64,000 nt of DNA from Pseudohalocynthiibacter aestuariivivens (GTDB lineage Bacteria > Pseudomonadota > Alphaproteobacteria > Rhodobacterales > Rhodobacteraceae), in NCBI RefSeq assembly GCF_011040495.1, contig NZ_CP049038.1, forward strand, positions 1 to 64,000, given 5' to 3'. Of the stretch, positions 45,736 through 53,653 are shown in pieces. How positions within the stretch are numbered: the first letter of the stretch is position 1; each line of letters starts with the position of its first letter. A program made the translations under genes and the position numbers. The notes under the pieces were generated by a model that did no database searches, was not told the origin of the DNA, and was given only the letters and a program-made list of their open reading frames with translations.

Positions 45736-46191
45736 TTATCCTTCGGCGTAGCTTGAAAAGACTTCGGTCGACCCGTTCTCGCGGATGAGGAAGACATCAT
45801 AAGCTTCACGGTTTTCTTCCGGCCCCATGCCGGGCGAGCCATAGGGCATTCCCGGAACGGCGAGGCCGACGGCGTCCGGGCGTTCCTCAAGAAGGCGGCG
45901 GATATCAGCGGCCGGGACATGGCCTTCAATCACGTAGCCCTCTATGAGCGCGGTATGGCAGGAGACCATGCGCTGCGGCACGCCGTTGTCGAGCTTGAAA
46001 CGAACCAGCGACCCGCCAAACATGTTCTCGCCCGTCGGCGCGAATCCGTTTTCCTCGAGATGGTTCATCCAGGACAGGCAGCAGCCGCATCCGTTGGTCT
46101 TGCGGACGTCTATCGCTGTTGCCTCTGCGAGGGCCTGGGCCGCCGGGAACAGGGCGAGCGCGATGGTCAGAGCTTGGGTCATGCGTTTCAT
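45736..46191 (-). CDS. DUF411 periplasmic metal-binding protein
   Basis: The 151-aa product has a signal peptide (TQALTIALALFPAAQALA). The DUF411 pattern is clear: VRKTNGCGCCLSWMNHLEENGF with Cys-35, Cys-37 and Cys-38, VPQRMVSCHTALIEGYVIEGHVPAADIRRLL and GLAVPGMPYGSPGM. DUF411 proteins occur in copper and silver resistance clusters and are thought to bind copper in the periplasm. Confidence 0.93.
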   Translation of the reverse strand: MKRMTQALTIALALFPAAQALAEATAIDVRKTNGCGCCLSWMNHLEENGFAPTGENMFGGSLVRFKLDNGVPQRMVSCHTALIEGYVIEGHVPAADIRRLLEERPDAVGLAVPGMPYGSPGMGPEENREAYDVFLIRENGSTEVFSSYAEG

Positions 46192-46194
46192 GGG

Positions 46195-47568
46195 TCAGAG
46201 CCTTTCGGTTGTCGTCTGGGCAATTTCGCTGTCAAGGTTTTCAGTCAGAAGCGCGCGCGCCTCGGTCAGACGCAACAGCGCGGCGGTATCATCCACCTCT
46301 TTCTCTGCGGCTCCTGCGAGCCGGTCGTCAGAGAGAGGGTCAGTCGGACGCCCATCTACGAGGACTTCGTAGTGCAGGTTGGGACCTGTCGCTGTGCCGG
46401 TTGCGCCAACGCGGCCGATCACATCTCCCGCCGCCACGCGTTGGCCCTGTGTTAGGCCCTCCGGCACGGCGCTGAGATGCGCGTAGCGCGTCATGGTCTC
46501 GGAGCCGTGAGAGATTTCGACCACGCGTCCATAGCCGCCTCGCCAGCCGATGAAGCTGACCCGGCCCGGTGCCGTCGTCCGTACCGGCGTCCCGCTTGCC
46601 GCGGCAAAATCGACGCCGGTGTGCATCCGGACGTTTCCGTAGACCGGATGTGTGCGGCGCCCGAACACCGAGCTGAGGCGCGCGCCCTCGACCGGCTGTG
46701 CAAAGACGCGAAGCACCTCGCCATCGACGTAGATCGTCGCCTGACCGCTGCCGTCGTCCGGCCAAACGATCTCGTAAAGCGAATCGCCGATTTCCAGTGC
46801 GGCGAAGGCGAGGTCCGGCTGTCCGATCTTGTCATCGCCGACGCGCGTCTCGCGCCAGAGAAGCCTTAGTGTCTCGCCTCCAGCCATCTCACGGCGGAAA
46901 TCCACGGTTCCACCCAGCATTTGCGCAAGGTCCACGGCAAATCGGGCGGGGATACCGGCATTGTCGAGTGCCGCGAAGATCGAGGTGTCGATCACGGCCT
47001 CCCCAGCAAGGGTTACGACCTCCGGATCCGGCGCCACGACCTGCGTGGACACCTGCTCGCCAAAAAGCACCTCGATCCGCACCCCGTCCTCGACGGCGAG
47101 CGAGACGGTGCGGGGGCTGCCATCCATAGTCGAAACAACAGTGACCGAATTCCCCGGCCGCAACCGTCGCAGATCGTATTCCGCGCCAAGCGCAAGGGCG
47201 ACTTCCGCCCGGTCGGCTCCCGCAAGACCGGCTTCGGAAAGCAAGGAGTCGAGCGTTTCACCAGAAGAGATGTCGCGAGACCAAGTCAACAGGGGCGGTT
47301 CGATCGCCTGCATCGGCCTGTCAACAACAGCGGCCTGCAGCAGGGGCAAGGGGCCGAGGCGGGGTGTATCTTCCGCCCACGCCGTAGCTGGCAGCGACAA
47401 CGGAATGTCCAGGCTCCGGGGAGCTTCAGGACGCTGGGGCATCCAGCTACCTGCCTGGGCAAGTTCTGGCGGCACGGGTTCTTTCGACAGAACATCGAAG
47501 AAGGCGATAGCCGCCCCCGAAACGGTCCCCGCAAGCGCGACACCTGCCGCAAAAGTTCTGAGCCTCAT
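46195..47568 (-). CDS. M23-family (LytM) peptidoglycan endopeptidase
   Basis: The 457-aa product has an N-terminal signal/anchor (TFAAGVALAGTVSGAAIAFF), a middle region with SGETLDSLLSEAGL, and a C-terminal LytM domain. That domain has FGRRTHPVYGNVRMHTGVDFAAASGTPV (HxxxD metal site) and NLHYEVLVDGRP (second His pair). Zinc hydrolase cutting peptidoglycan cross-links; all metal ligands are present. It overlaps the SCO gene by 4 bp, so it belongs to the same operon. Confidence 0.9.
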   Translation of the reverse strand: MRLRTFAAGVALAGTVSGAAIAFFDVLSKEPVPPELAQAGSWMPQRPEAPRSLDIPLSLPATAWAEDTPRLGPLPLLQAAVVDRPMQAIEPPLLTWSRDISSGETLDSLLSEAGLAGADRAEVALALGAEYDLRRLRPGNSVTVVSTMDGSPRTVSLAVEDGVRIEVLFGEQVSTQVVAPDPEVVTLAGEAVIDTSIFAALDNAGIPARFAVDLAQMLGGTVDFRREMAGGETLRLLWRETRVGDDKIGQPDLAFAALEIGDSLYEIVWPDDGSGQATIYVDGEVLRVFAQPVEGARLSSVFGRRTHPVYGNVRMHTGVDFAAASGTPVRTTAPGRVSFIGWRGGYGRVVEISHGSETMTRYAHLSAVPEGLTQGQRVAAGDVIGRVGATGTATGPNLHYEVLVDGRPTDPLSDDRLAGAAEKEVDDTAALLRLTEARALLTENLDSEIAQTTTERL

Positions 47569-48191
47569 GTCGCCCCCTCCGTTTCTTCTTCCAACGCGCG
47601 GCGGATCTTCGGTACCGCGAACTCCCTCGGTTCATGATAGTCAATCATGGTGACGAACCGTCCAGCAGCACCGAACAGGAAGACGCTGGCCGTGTGGTTC
47701 ATCGTGTAGTCGCCGCCTTCCGTGGGCACCCGCTCGTAGGCAGCGCGGAAGCCGTCCGCGATGCGCGCAATCTGCCCCTCCGGTCCCGTCCAGCCGCGGA
47801 TCGCTGGGTGGAAATAACTGACATATTCTGCCATCGCCTCGACGGTATCGCGCTCGGGATCGACCGTGATGAAAACCACGTTCAGCTGTTTGGCTTCGTC
47901 TCCTAAATCGTCGAGCCAACCTGAAATGTCCGAGAGCGTGGTCGGGCAGACATCGGGGCAGTAAGTGAAACCGAAGAACGCCATCGTCGGTCGCCCGATC
48001 AGGGTTTCCGGCCCGACCTCGTTGCCTTCATGGTCAGTCAGGCGGAAATCCATCTCGGTCAGAGCCATAGGCCGCTGCCCGATAGGTTCGGGCGCACCGG
48101 GTCCGTCGACCCGCCACCAACCGACGAAGAGCGTCAAGGCAATTGCACCGGCACCAACCGCGCCGTATCCTGCGATCGTCCTTCGTCGCAT
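47565..48191 (-). CDS. SCO1/SenC copper chaperone, copy 2
   Basis: The 208-aa thioredoxin-fold protein with one N-terminal membrane anchor carries the copper site C-P-D-V-C (Cys-78, Cys-82) in FFGFTYCPDVCPTTLSDI. The distal His is in YTMNHTASVFLF, and FITVDPERDT is the family signature. It delivers copper to cytochrome oxidase or acts as a thiol reductase. Second SCO in the operon. Confidence 0.93.
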   Translation of the reverse strand: MRRRTIAGYGAVGAGAIALTLFVGWWRVDGPGAPEPIGQRPMALTEMDFRLTDHEGNEVGPETLIGRPTMAFFGFTYCPDVCPTTLSDISGWLDDLGDEAKQLNVVFITVDPERDTVEAMAEYVSYFHPAIRGWTGPEGQIARIADGFRAAYERVPTEGGDYTMNHTASVFLFGAAGRFVTMIDYHEPREFAVPKIRRALEEETEGAT

Positions 48192-48658
48192 TAGTCTTCC
48201 GGTCCGCGTGCGGCGATGCCAAGGATCGGCACCTCGACCGTCACCTCGCCCCCGTCGACAAAAAGTAGGGTCAGCGGAAAGGTTTCCCCTTCCGTCATGG
48301 GTTGTTGTAGCCGCATCAACATCGCGTGGAGGCCGCCCGGCTCAAGCGCGACGCTCTCGCCCGGGGCGATCGCGATCTCACCTGCCGCGCTCATGGAACT
48401 CACACCTTCGGCATTGGTCTTCGTCTCGTGGATCTCGGGCATCATCGCGAGGGGTGTTGAAAGACCAATCAGCGTCACCGGCTCGTCGCCAGTGTTGCGG
48501 ATCGTCATGTAGGCGGCCCCGGGGCGGTTCATCCCTATGGAGGCGCGGGACCACGCGCTTTCAACGACGACATCCAAGGGTCCGGCCAGTGCGGGCACTG
48601 AGAGCCCTCCAAAGGTCAAGAGCGCGGCCAGTGTGCCCGTCATAATAATCTTTTTCAT
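48191..48658 (-). CDS. PCu(A)C periplasmic copper chaperone
   Basis: The 155-aa product has a signal peptide. Copper ligands in the family pattern H-M-x(10)-M-x(21)-H-x-M appear in MMPEIHETKTNAEGVSSM and GGLHAMLM. It hands Cu(I) to SCO proteins and the oxidase CuA site. It overlaps the flanking SCO gene by one base. Confidence 0.93.
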   Translation of the reverse strand: MKKIIMTGTLAALLTFGGLSVPALAGPLDVVVESAWSRASIGMNRPGAAYMTIRNTGDEPVTLIGLSTPLAMMPEIHETKTNAEGVSSMSAAGEIAIAPGESVALEPGGLHAMLMRLQQPMTEGETFPLTLLFVDGGEVTVEVPILGIAARGPED

Positions 48659-48681
48659 CGTTTTGGTCCTGCCTTTTCCAT

Positions 48682-49341
48682 TCAGCTTTGCACGGCGGCA
48701 ACTTCCGCGGCCACTAATCGACGCAGTTCTGCCTCCCCGAATGGATCGAGCGACTTGCCGTTTACAAAGAAAGTAGGAGTCTGGCGAACTCCCACGGTTT
48801 CGACGTCCGCACGATCCTGATTCAGGATCGCAACGACATCCGGTGCCAGCATTTGCGTGCGCGCGGCCTCTGCATCGAGTCCGGCAGTGGCGGCGATCTG
48901 GAGGATCAGACCGGGCTCAGGCGCGCCGTGCGACGCCCATCTCGGCTGATCCCGCAGAACGGCTTCGAGCACCGGCTCGTAAACGCCTTGCATGCGTGCT
49001 GCCTCGAGCACGCGGATCGCTTCCTCGGATGCCTCGCCATGAAACGCGGTGTAACGGATAACGACGCGGACGGCATCTCCATGCTGTGCCATGATGTCCT
49101 TCACGATCGGATGGAAGGCGCGGCAAGCCTCGCAGGCCGGGTCAAAGAATTCGACAATCGTAACGGGCGCGTCGGCAGGTCCGAGGATGGGCGAGTAAGA
49201 GCGGATCATCGCGTCCGCGAGTTCCGGCGCAACGGTTTTTGCTTCGGCCGCGGGGCCGGGGCGAGTCGCGTACCAAGTGGCTCCGCCGAAACCGGCAACG
49301 CCGAGGGCGAGAACGGACAGGATTAAGCCGCGTCGATTCAT
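48682..49341 (-). CDS. DsbA-like thiol oxidoreductase
   Basis: The 219-aa product has an N-terminal anchor or signal. The active site is C-E-A-C (Cys-70, Cys-73) in VEFFDPACEACRAFHP, with a cis-Pro loop RQTPTFFVNG. It resembles the DsbA/DsbG-like group with inserted helical domain. Paired with dsbB by a 4-bp overlap, so probably an oxidant of periplasmic Cys pairs such as those of SCO. Confidence 0.9.
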   Translation of the reverse strand: MNRRGLILSVLALGVAGFGGATWYATRPGPAAEAKTVAPELADAMIRSYSPILGPADAPVTIVEFFDPACEACRAFHPIVKDIMAQHGDAVRVVIRYTAFHGEASEEAIRVLEAARMQGVYEPVLEAVLRDQPRWASHGAPEPGLILQIAATAGLDAEAARTQMLAPDVVAILNQDRADVETVGVRQTPTFFVNGKSLDPFGEAELRRLVAAEVAAVQS

Positions 49342-49760
49342 GTTTGTGTTTCCTTCAATGAAAGTGCCGACAGGAACCCGATCAGTGCGAAGGCGGCCAG
49401 CGCCATCAGCGGGATCGGAATGCCGAAGACCAATTGGTTATCATCGGTGCAAGAGGGGCCGATGGCCGTGCACGGCTGGATGCGTTCGGGGATCAGGCCC
49501 GCGTAGAGGCCCATGTGCCACAGGGCGACCACGCCACCACCAAGCGCCAGAGCGATGCCATAGCGCCCGACGCTGCCGTCTCGCCACCAAAGGCCGAGGC
49601 CGAGAATGATCGCGAGCGGGAACATGAAGGCGCGCTGGAACCAGCACAGCACGCAGGGTGTCTGCCCCATCACTTCGCCGATGAAAAGTACAGCAAGCGA
49701 GGCGACGAGGGCAACGATCCATGCCAGCCCGAGGGCGGTTTCTGCGGGTACGCGGTTCAT
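49338..49760 (-). CDS. dsbB: Disulfide bond formation protein DsbB
   Basis: The 140-aa inner-membrane protein has four helices. Quinone-reactive pair CVLC (Cys-36, Cys-39) in TPCVLCWFQRAFMFPL; second periplasmic pair Cys-97 and Cys-104 in QPCTAIGPSC. It reoxidises the adjacent DsbA-like protein. Confidence 0.93.
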   Translation of the reverse strand: MNRVPAETALGLAWIVALVASLAVLFIGEVMGQTPCVLCWFQRAFMFPLAIILGLGLWWRDGSVGRYGIALALGGGVVALWHMGLYAGLIPERIQPCTAIGPSCTDDNQLVFGIPIPLMALAAFALIGFLSALSLKETQT

Positions 49761-49765
49761 GTCGG

Positions 49766-50368
49766 TCAGATCCTCTCTTCCAGATCGGCGAGAATCTCTT
49801 CAGCGGACGTGCCATAGGGCCATGAGTCTGCAAAGCCTGCCTCGGGGTCGAATAGAAACAGATGTGACGTGTGGCCCATTGTGTAGCCATCCGGAGCTGT
49901 AGCCTCTTCGATGCGTTCAAAGAAGATCGGAAACGTTTCGGATGTAGCGGCGATCTGTTCGGGCGTACCTGTCAGCCCGATGATGTTCGCATCGAACAGC
50001 GGAACGAATTCGGCGAGTGCCATGGGCGTGTCCCGTTCGGGGTCGACGGTTATGAAAATCGGCTGGACCCTCGCGGCATTGTCGCCCAGACCGTCCATCA
50101 CCGCCGCGACCTCAGACAGTGTCGTCGGGCAGACATCGGGGCAGTTGCTGAAGCCGAAAAATACCAACATCCAACGCCCCGAAAAGTCTTCTTCCGTGCG
50201 AACCAAACCTTGGTGGTCCGTCAATTCGAATGCGGCGAGAAACGCCGGATCGGTGTCGGTTCGGGCGCGGTCAGCGCGATAGTCCGACCAGAGCAAAAGC
50301 CATACGAAGGCAAGCGCCGCGGCGCCTGCCAAAACCCAAAGAAATTTCTGTGCCGATGTAAGGGACAA
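49766..50368 (-). CDS. SCO1/SenC copper chaperone, copy 1
   Basis: The 200-aa membrane-anchored thioredoxin-fold protein has Cys-76 and Cys-80 in FFGFSNCPDVCPTTLSEV, FITVDPERDTPMALAEF and a His in YTMGHTSHLFLF. It is the first gene of the ten-gene minus-strand operon, starting about 30 bp after MerR-type promoter 3. Confidence 0.93.
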   Translation of the reverse strand: MSLTSAQKFLWVLAGAAALAFVWLLLWSDYRADRARTDTDPAFLAAFELTDHQGLVRTEEDFSGRWMLVFFGFSNCPDVCPTTLSEVAAVMDGLGDNAARVQPIFITVDPERDTPMALAEFVPLFDANIIGLTGTPEQIAATSETFPIFFERIEEATAPDGYTMGHTSHLFLFDPEAGFADSWPYGTSAEEILADLEERI

Positions 50369-50404
50369 TCCTGCGCGCCTGATTTTGATTCTTGATTATT
50401 GTCG

Positions 50405-50435
50405 CGTTTACATCCTCTAGCTACTAGAGGTTCAA
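50405..50435 (-). promoter_or_regulatory. MerR-type promoter 3 (ten-gene envelope operon)
   Basis: Read on the minus strand: TTGAAC, 19 bp (CTCTAGTAGCTAGAGGATG), TAAACG. It lies between the SCO gene (minus) and merR (plus) and so may also let the regulator control itself. Confidence 0.85.
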
Positions 50436-50539
50436 GCGCGAAATCATGTTGTGGCTTGAACTCACGCGTCTGTGAATCCGGCACTTGTCTATTGGGGCGG
50501 CAAAACCTACAAAGACTGTAACTTTTCATGGAGGCGAAG

Positions 50540-50968
50540 ATGCTCACGATCGGCACTCTGTCAAAGAAGACCGGCACAAAGGTGCAGACCATTCGGTACT
50601 ACGAGCAGATCGGGCTCATGCCCGAACCTGGCCGGACTGAAGGCGGACAGAGGCGCTATGACAATGCACAGCTCGACCGACTGTCCTTTATCCGCCATTC
50701 GCGACAACTCGGCTTCTCGCTTGATGCGATCCGCGAGCTGCTCGACCTCAGCGACCAGCCCAATCGGCCCTGCGAAGAAGCCGACGCGATTGCGCGTCGC
50801 CAGCTAAAGCAGGTGGAGCAGCGCATGGCCCGTCTGAAGGCGCTGCGCACCGAACTGAAACGCATGGTTCACGAATGCAGCGGTGGACGTACCGCCGATT
50901 GCAAGGTGCTTGAGGTGTTGCGCGATCATTCCGAATGTTTGACCGAACATGACGAGATCGGCGCCTGA
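50540..50968 (+). CDS. MerR-family metal-responsive regulator (ZntR/CadR/PbrR-like)
   Basis: The product of about 142 aa starts MLTIGTLSKKTG behind GGAGG; an ATG four codons upstream lacks a site. The N-terminal winged HTH has VQTIRYYEQIGLMPEPGR and a dimer helix follows. Candidate metal ligands are Cys in NRPCEEADAIA and the C-x7-C pair in HECSGGRTADC, the arrangement of ZntR-like Zn/Cd/Pb sensors, plus a last Cys in RDHSECL. It is the only intact MerR gene in the window, and the five matching promoters point to it as their regulator. Confidence 0.9.
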   Translation: MLTIGTLSKKTGTKVQTIRYYEQIGLMPEPGRTEGGQRRYDNAQLDRLSFIRHSRQLGFSLDAIRELLDLSDQPNRPCEEADAIARRQLKQVEQRMARLKALRTELKRMVHECSGGRTADCKVLEVLRDHSECLTEHDEIGA

Positions 50969-51296
50969 GGTGCCTGCCGCGCTTGCATACCCGCTTGCGG
51001 CCTTGGCCGAGATCGCCGGGTGTTTCGCGATCTGGAGCTGGTGGCGCCTCGGCGCATCCGCGGCTTGGCTCGTACCCGGTATTGTAGCCTTGGTGGTATT
51101 CGGGTGGCTTCTGGCGCAAGTCGAAACGGTTGCTGCGGGCCGCGCCTTTGCCGCCTATGGCGGAGTCTACATTGCGGCTTCGGTACTGTGGATGTGGCTT
51201 GCCGAGGGTCACAGACCGGACAGGTGGGATGCGCTTGGCACAGCCGTTTGCTTGCTCGGCGCAGCTATAATACTGGCCGCGCCACGAACCAATTGA
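50949..51296 (+). CDS. YnfA/UPF0060 family small membrane protein
   Basis: The 115-aa protein has four helices. Family segments: ALAEIAGCFAIWSWWRLGASAAWLVPG, AAYGGVYIAASVLWMWLAEGHRPDRWDALG and a closing CLLGAAIILAAPR. It overlaps merR by 20 bp, so the two are co-translated. Function of the family is not settled; it is related to small drug or metal transporters. Confidence 0.9.
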   Translation: MTRSAPEVPAALAYPLAALAEIAGCFAIWSWWRLGASAAWLVPGIVALVVFGWLLAQVETVAAGRAFAAYGGVYIAASVLWMWLAEGHRPDRWDALGTAVCLLGAAIILAAPRTN

Positions 51297-51319
51297 ACTT
51301 TATGGTTTGAACTTGAAAC

Positions 51320-51380
51320 CGTCTCAAATCGCGATCTCATCGCCCCATAAAAAGGGCTATACTCTACTTTGGTTGAGACG
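51320..51380 (+). promoter_or_regulatory. Long inverted repeat around a promoter upstream of a CDF gene
   Basis: CGTCTCAA (51320-51327) and TTGAGACG (51373-51380) form a perfect 8-bp pair around a TATACT -10-like box (51359-51364). The following 110 bp to the gene is gene-free and rich in further short complementary segments. May be an operator pair or a structured leader. Confidence 0.4.
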
Positions 51381-51494
51381 CCTGACTGACAGCCCCCGAC
51401 GGTCGTAAGGGGAACTGACCATCAATAATCAATCCGGAACCCTGATCTGCCTGAGAGGTTGAAAGACCATAGTTCAATAATCGGAATGGGAAAT

Positions 51495-52106
51495 ATGGCT
51501 GCAGAAAAAGGAGCAAGCGAAAGACGCACACTTTGGATCGTTCTCGGTCTCAACATCGGTCTTGCCGCGGCCTTTTTCGCGACTGGGGCCTTCGCCGATT
51601 CCAGCGCCCTGATTGCCAACGGACTCGACAACCTTTCAGACAGCTTCGTTTACGCAATCAGTCTTTTTGCCTTGTCGCGGTCTTCAAAATGGAAACGTGG
51701 CGCGGCGAATGTCTCGGGCGGCCTGCTGATCCTGTTCGCCGCGGGCATCCTCTATGATACTTGGCGCCGCTATTTCGGCGGGTCGGATCCCCTTGGCACC
51801 GTTATGATCGTCATGGCGCTGATCGCGGCGGCCATCAACTCAGTTTGTGTCTGGTTGCTCGCTCGGCTCAAAGATCCGGACGTCAACATCCGCGCGGCCA
51901 ATACTTTCAGCTGGAACGACTTTGCGGCAAACCTCGGAATCGTGGTCGCAGGTGGCCTCGTTGCCTGGCTGGGAACGAACTGGCCGGACCTTGTTGTCGG
52001 TGTGATCGTCGCCATGATCGCGGCATGGGGCGGCGTCGGAATCTTGCGCGATTCACATGAGGAACACCACGAGGCCTCTCATGGTAACGAGCAGGGTCGA
52101 GATTGA
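51495..52106 (+). CDS. Cation diffusion facilitator-like transporter 1
   Basis: The product of about 203 aa has six helices and lacks a long cytoplasmic C-terminal domain. The first metal motif is intact (ALIANGLDNLSDSF), while the usual HxxxD of helix 5 appears as NTFSWNDFAAN. The start is uncertain: ATG 51495 behind GGGA, or TTG 51459 and ATG 51486 in frame. A short His-rich tail (HEEHHEASH) is present. Confidence 0.8.
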   Translation: MAAEKGASERRTLWIVLGLNIGLAAAFFATGAFADSSALIANGLDNLSDSFVYAISLFALSRSSKWKRGAANVSGGLLILFAAGILYDTWRRYFGGSDPLGTVMIVMALIAAAINSVCVWLLARLKDPDVNIRAANTFSWNDFAANLGIVVAGGLVAWLGTNWPDLVVGVIVAMIAAWGGVGILRDSHEEHHEASHGNEQGRD

Positions 52107-52229
52107 ACAAACGGGGCAGCGTTGCTGGATCTCACGAAGACAACGGAGAAGTCCACGCTAAGACCCGCGACAGTGCAGCCCGCCTGTGATATCTTGTTTT
52201 CATGTTCAAAAGACGCGAGGGATTCGGAA

Positions 52230-52775
52230 ATGAATCGACATGGATTTCGAACCTTAACCATCGGAGCCCTCATCGGTTTTGCGGCAGTCGCAGCTTCGGC
52301 TCAGCAACAACAAGGGGACTGGTGGGGGCATGGCTCGATGGGGCCAGGGCACATGCGGTCTGGCGAGAGCGGCGGCTGGGGCATGGGCAGCATGGGTCCG
52401 GGGCAACAGCAGCGGATGCAGAGGCACTGGACCTACATGAACGAAGGCGTGCCGACGGCTTATCAAGGCGCGAGGAGTAGCGTCCGCGCGACGCCTGAAG
52501 TCATCTCCGAGGGGCGAAATCTATACATGGATAATTGTGCGAGTTGCCATGGCTCCGATGGGCTCGGCGATGGTGATGCCGGCCGCTCGCTCGAGCCATC
52601 GCCAGCCATTCTGCGGTCGTTCGTTCAGATGCCGATGTCAGGAGACGAGTATCTGCTCTGGGCGATTTCCGAGGGTGGAGAGCGCTTCGAAACCGCCATG
52701 CCTGCATTCAAAGATAGCCTCAGCGACGACAACATCTGGAAGATCATCGCATACATGCGGGCAGGATTTCCGTAA
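52230..52775 (+). CDS. Periplasmic c-type cytochrome with Met/His/Gly-rich region
   Basis: The 181-aa product has a signal peptide to about residue 24. Then comes a Met/Gly/His-rich stretch (WWGHGSMGPGHM, GMGSMGPG) likely to bind copper, and one class I heme c site C-A-S-C-H at 103-107 with a distal Met in ETAMPAF. Start chosen behind GAGGG. It may pass electrons to or from copper proteins, or serve as an electron shuttle during metal stress. Confidence 0.88.
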   Translation: MNRHGFRTLTIGALIGFAAVAASAQQQQGDWWGHGSMGPGHMRSGESGGWGMGSMGPGQQQRMQRHWTYMNEGVPTAYQGARSSVRATPEVISEGRNLYMDNCASCHGSDGLGDGDAGRSLEPSPAILRSFVQMPMSGDEYLLWAISEGGERFETAMPAFKDSLSDDNIWKIIAYMRAGFP

Positions 52776-52817
52776 CCTTATCCGAGGCGAGCAGTCGGCC
52801 GTCAATTCCGCTACCCC

Positions 52818-52848
52818 TTGAAGCTACAGTGACTGTAGACATTATAGT
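52818..52848 (+). promoter_or_regulatory. MerR-type promoter 4 (transglutaminase-CDF-methyltransferase operon)
   Basis: TTGAAG, 19 bp (CTACAGTGACTGTAGACAT), TATAGT. The dyad is CTACAGTGACTGTAG. It fixes the start of the next gene at or after about 52870. Confidence 0.85.
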
Positions 52849-52876
52849 TCCTTGGAGCGATTCGAGGAAACACTTC

Positions 52877-53653
52877 ATGGCCCCTGCTTACCTTCACTTG
52901 ACTGGAACCCGGCTGCTGGATTTCGACTCGCCTTCGATCTCTAAACTGATCAAGGAGCGCGCCTGGAAAGAACTCGCCCACAAGGGTCGAATTGGCGCCG
53001 CTTACGACTTCGTCCGAAACGAGATCGCATTCGGCTACAACCGGGCTGACGAAATTTCGGCCTCAGAGGTGCTTGCCGGCGGCTACGGCCAATGCAACAC
53101 CAAGGGTAGGTTGCTCATGGCGCTGCTGCGTGGCCTCGGCATCCGGTGTCGACTGCACGGATTTACAATTCATAAAGCGCTTCAGCGCGGGGTTGTTCCC
53201 GAATTCGTCTATCCTTTTGCCCCTGCGGAAATCCTACACTCCTGGGTTGAGGTTGAGGTTGAGGCGGAGAGCGGGTGGGTCAATCTGGAAGGCTTTATAC
53301 TGGATGCGCCTTTTCTGGCGTCGCTCCAACGTGAGTTCAAAGCCAATGAAAGCCTTTGCGGCTACGGGGCAGGTACGGAATGTCTGAGCGCCCCGCCGGT
53401 CGAGTGGACCGGTAGCGACACCTATATCCAGAAGACCGGCATTGTCCGAGATCTCGGAACCTTTGACACGCCTGACGAATTCTACCGAGAGCATCGCCAG
53501 AATTTTGGAGTGCTGCGTGAATGGCTTTATAGCAACGTCATCCGCCACTGGATGAACAGGCGCGTGCGAGCGATCCGGCGGGGCAAGGTGCCGCGCATCC
53601 CCGGCCTTGCCAAGCCGAACCATCGCCATAAGGAGACGAACCGTGCCGCATGA
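52877..53653 (+). CDS. Transglutaminase-like (cysteine protease fold) protein
   Basis: The 258-aa soluble protein starts MAPAYLHLTGTRLLDFDSPS; the longer frame would begin inside promoter 4. Catalytic triad candidates are Cys in GGYGQCNTKGRLL, His in ILHSWVEVEVE and Asp/Asn in WVNLEGFILD. No signal peptide. It is the first gene of a three-gene operon with a metal pump. Substrate unknown. Confidence 0.85.
   Translation: MAPAYLHLTGTRLLDFDSPSISKLIKERAWKELAHKGRIGAAYDFVRNEIAFGYNRADEISASEVLAGGYGQCNTKGRLLMALLRGLGIRCRLHGFTIHKALQRGVVPEFVYPFAPAEILHSWVEVEVEAESGWVNLEGFILDAPFLASLQREFKANESLCGYGAGTECLSAPPVEWTGSDTYIQKTGIVRDLGTFDTPDEFYREHRQNFGVLREWLYSNVIRHWMNRRVRAIRRGKVPRIPGLAKPNHRHKETNRAA

Noticed and set aside
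51430..51470. Words resembling a thiamine pyrophosphate riboswitch (CCTGATCTG, CTGAGAGG)
   Set aside because: They occur in the wrong order and without the conserved stems; the downstream gene is a cation transporter.
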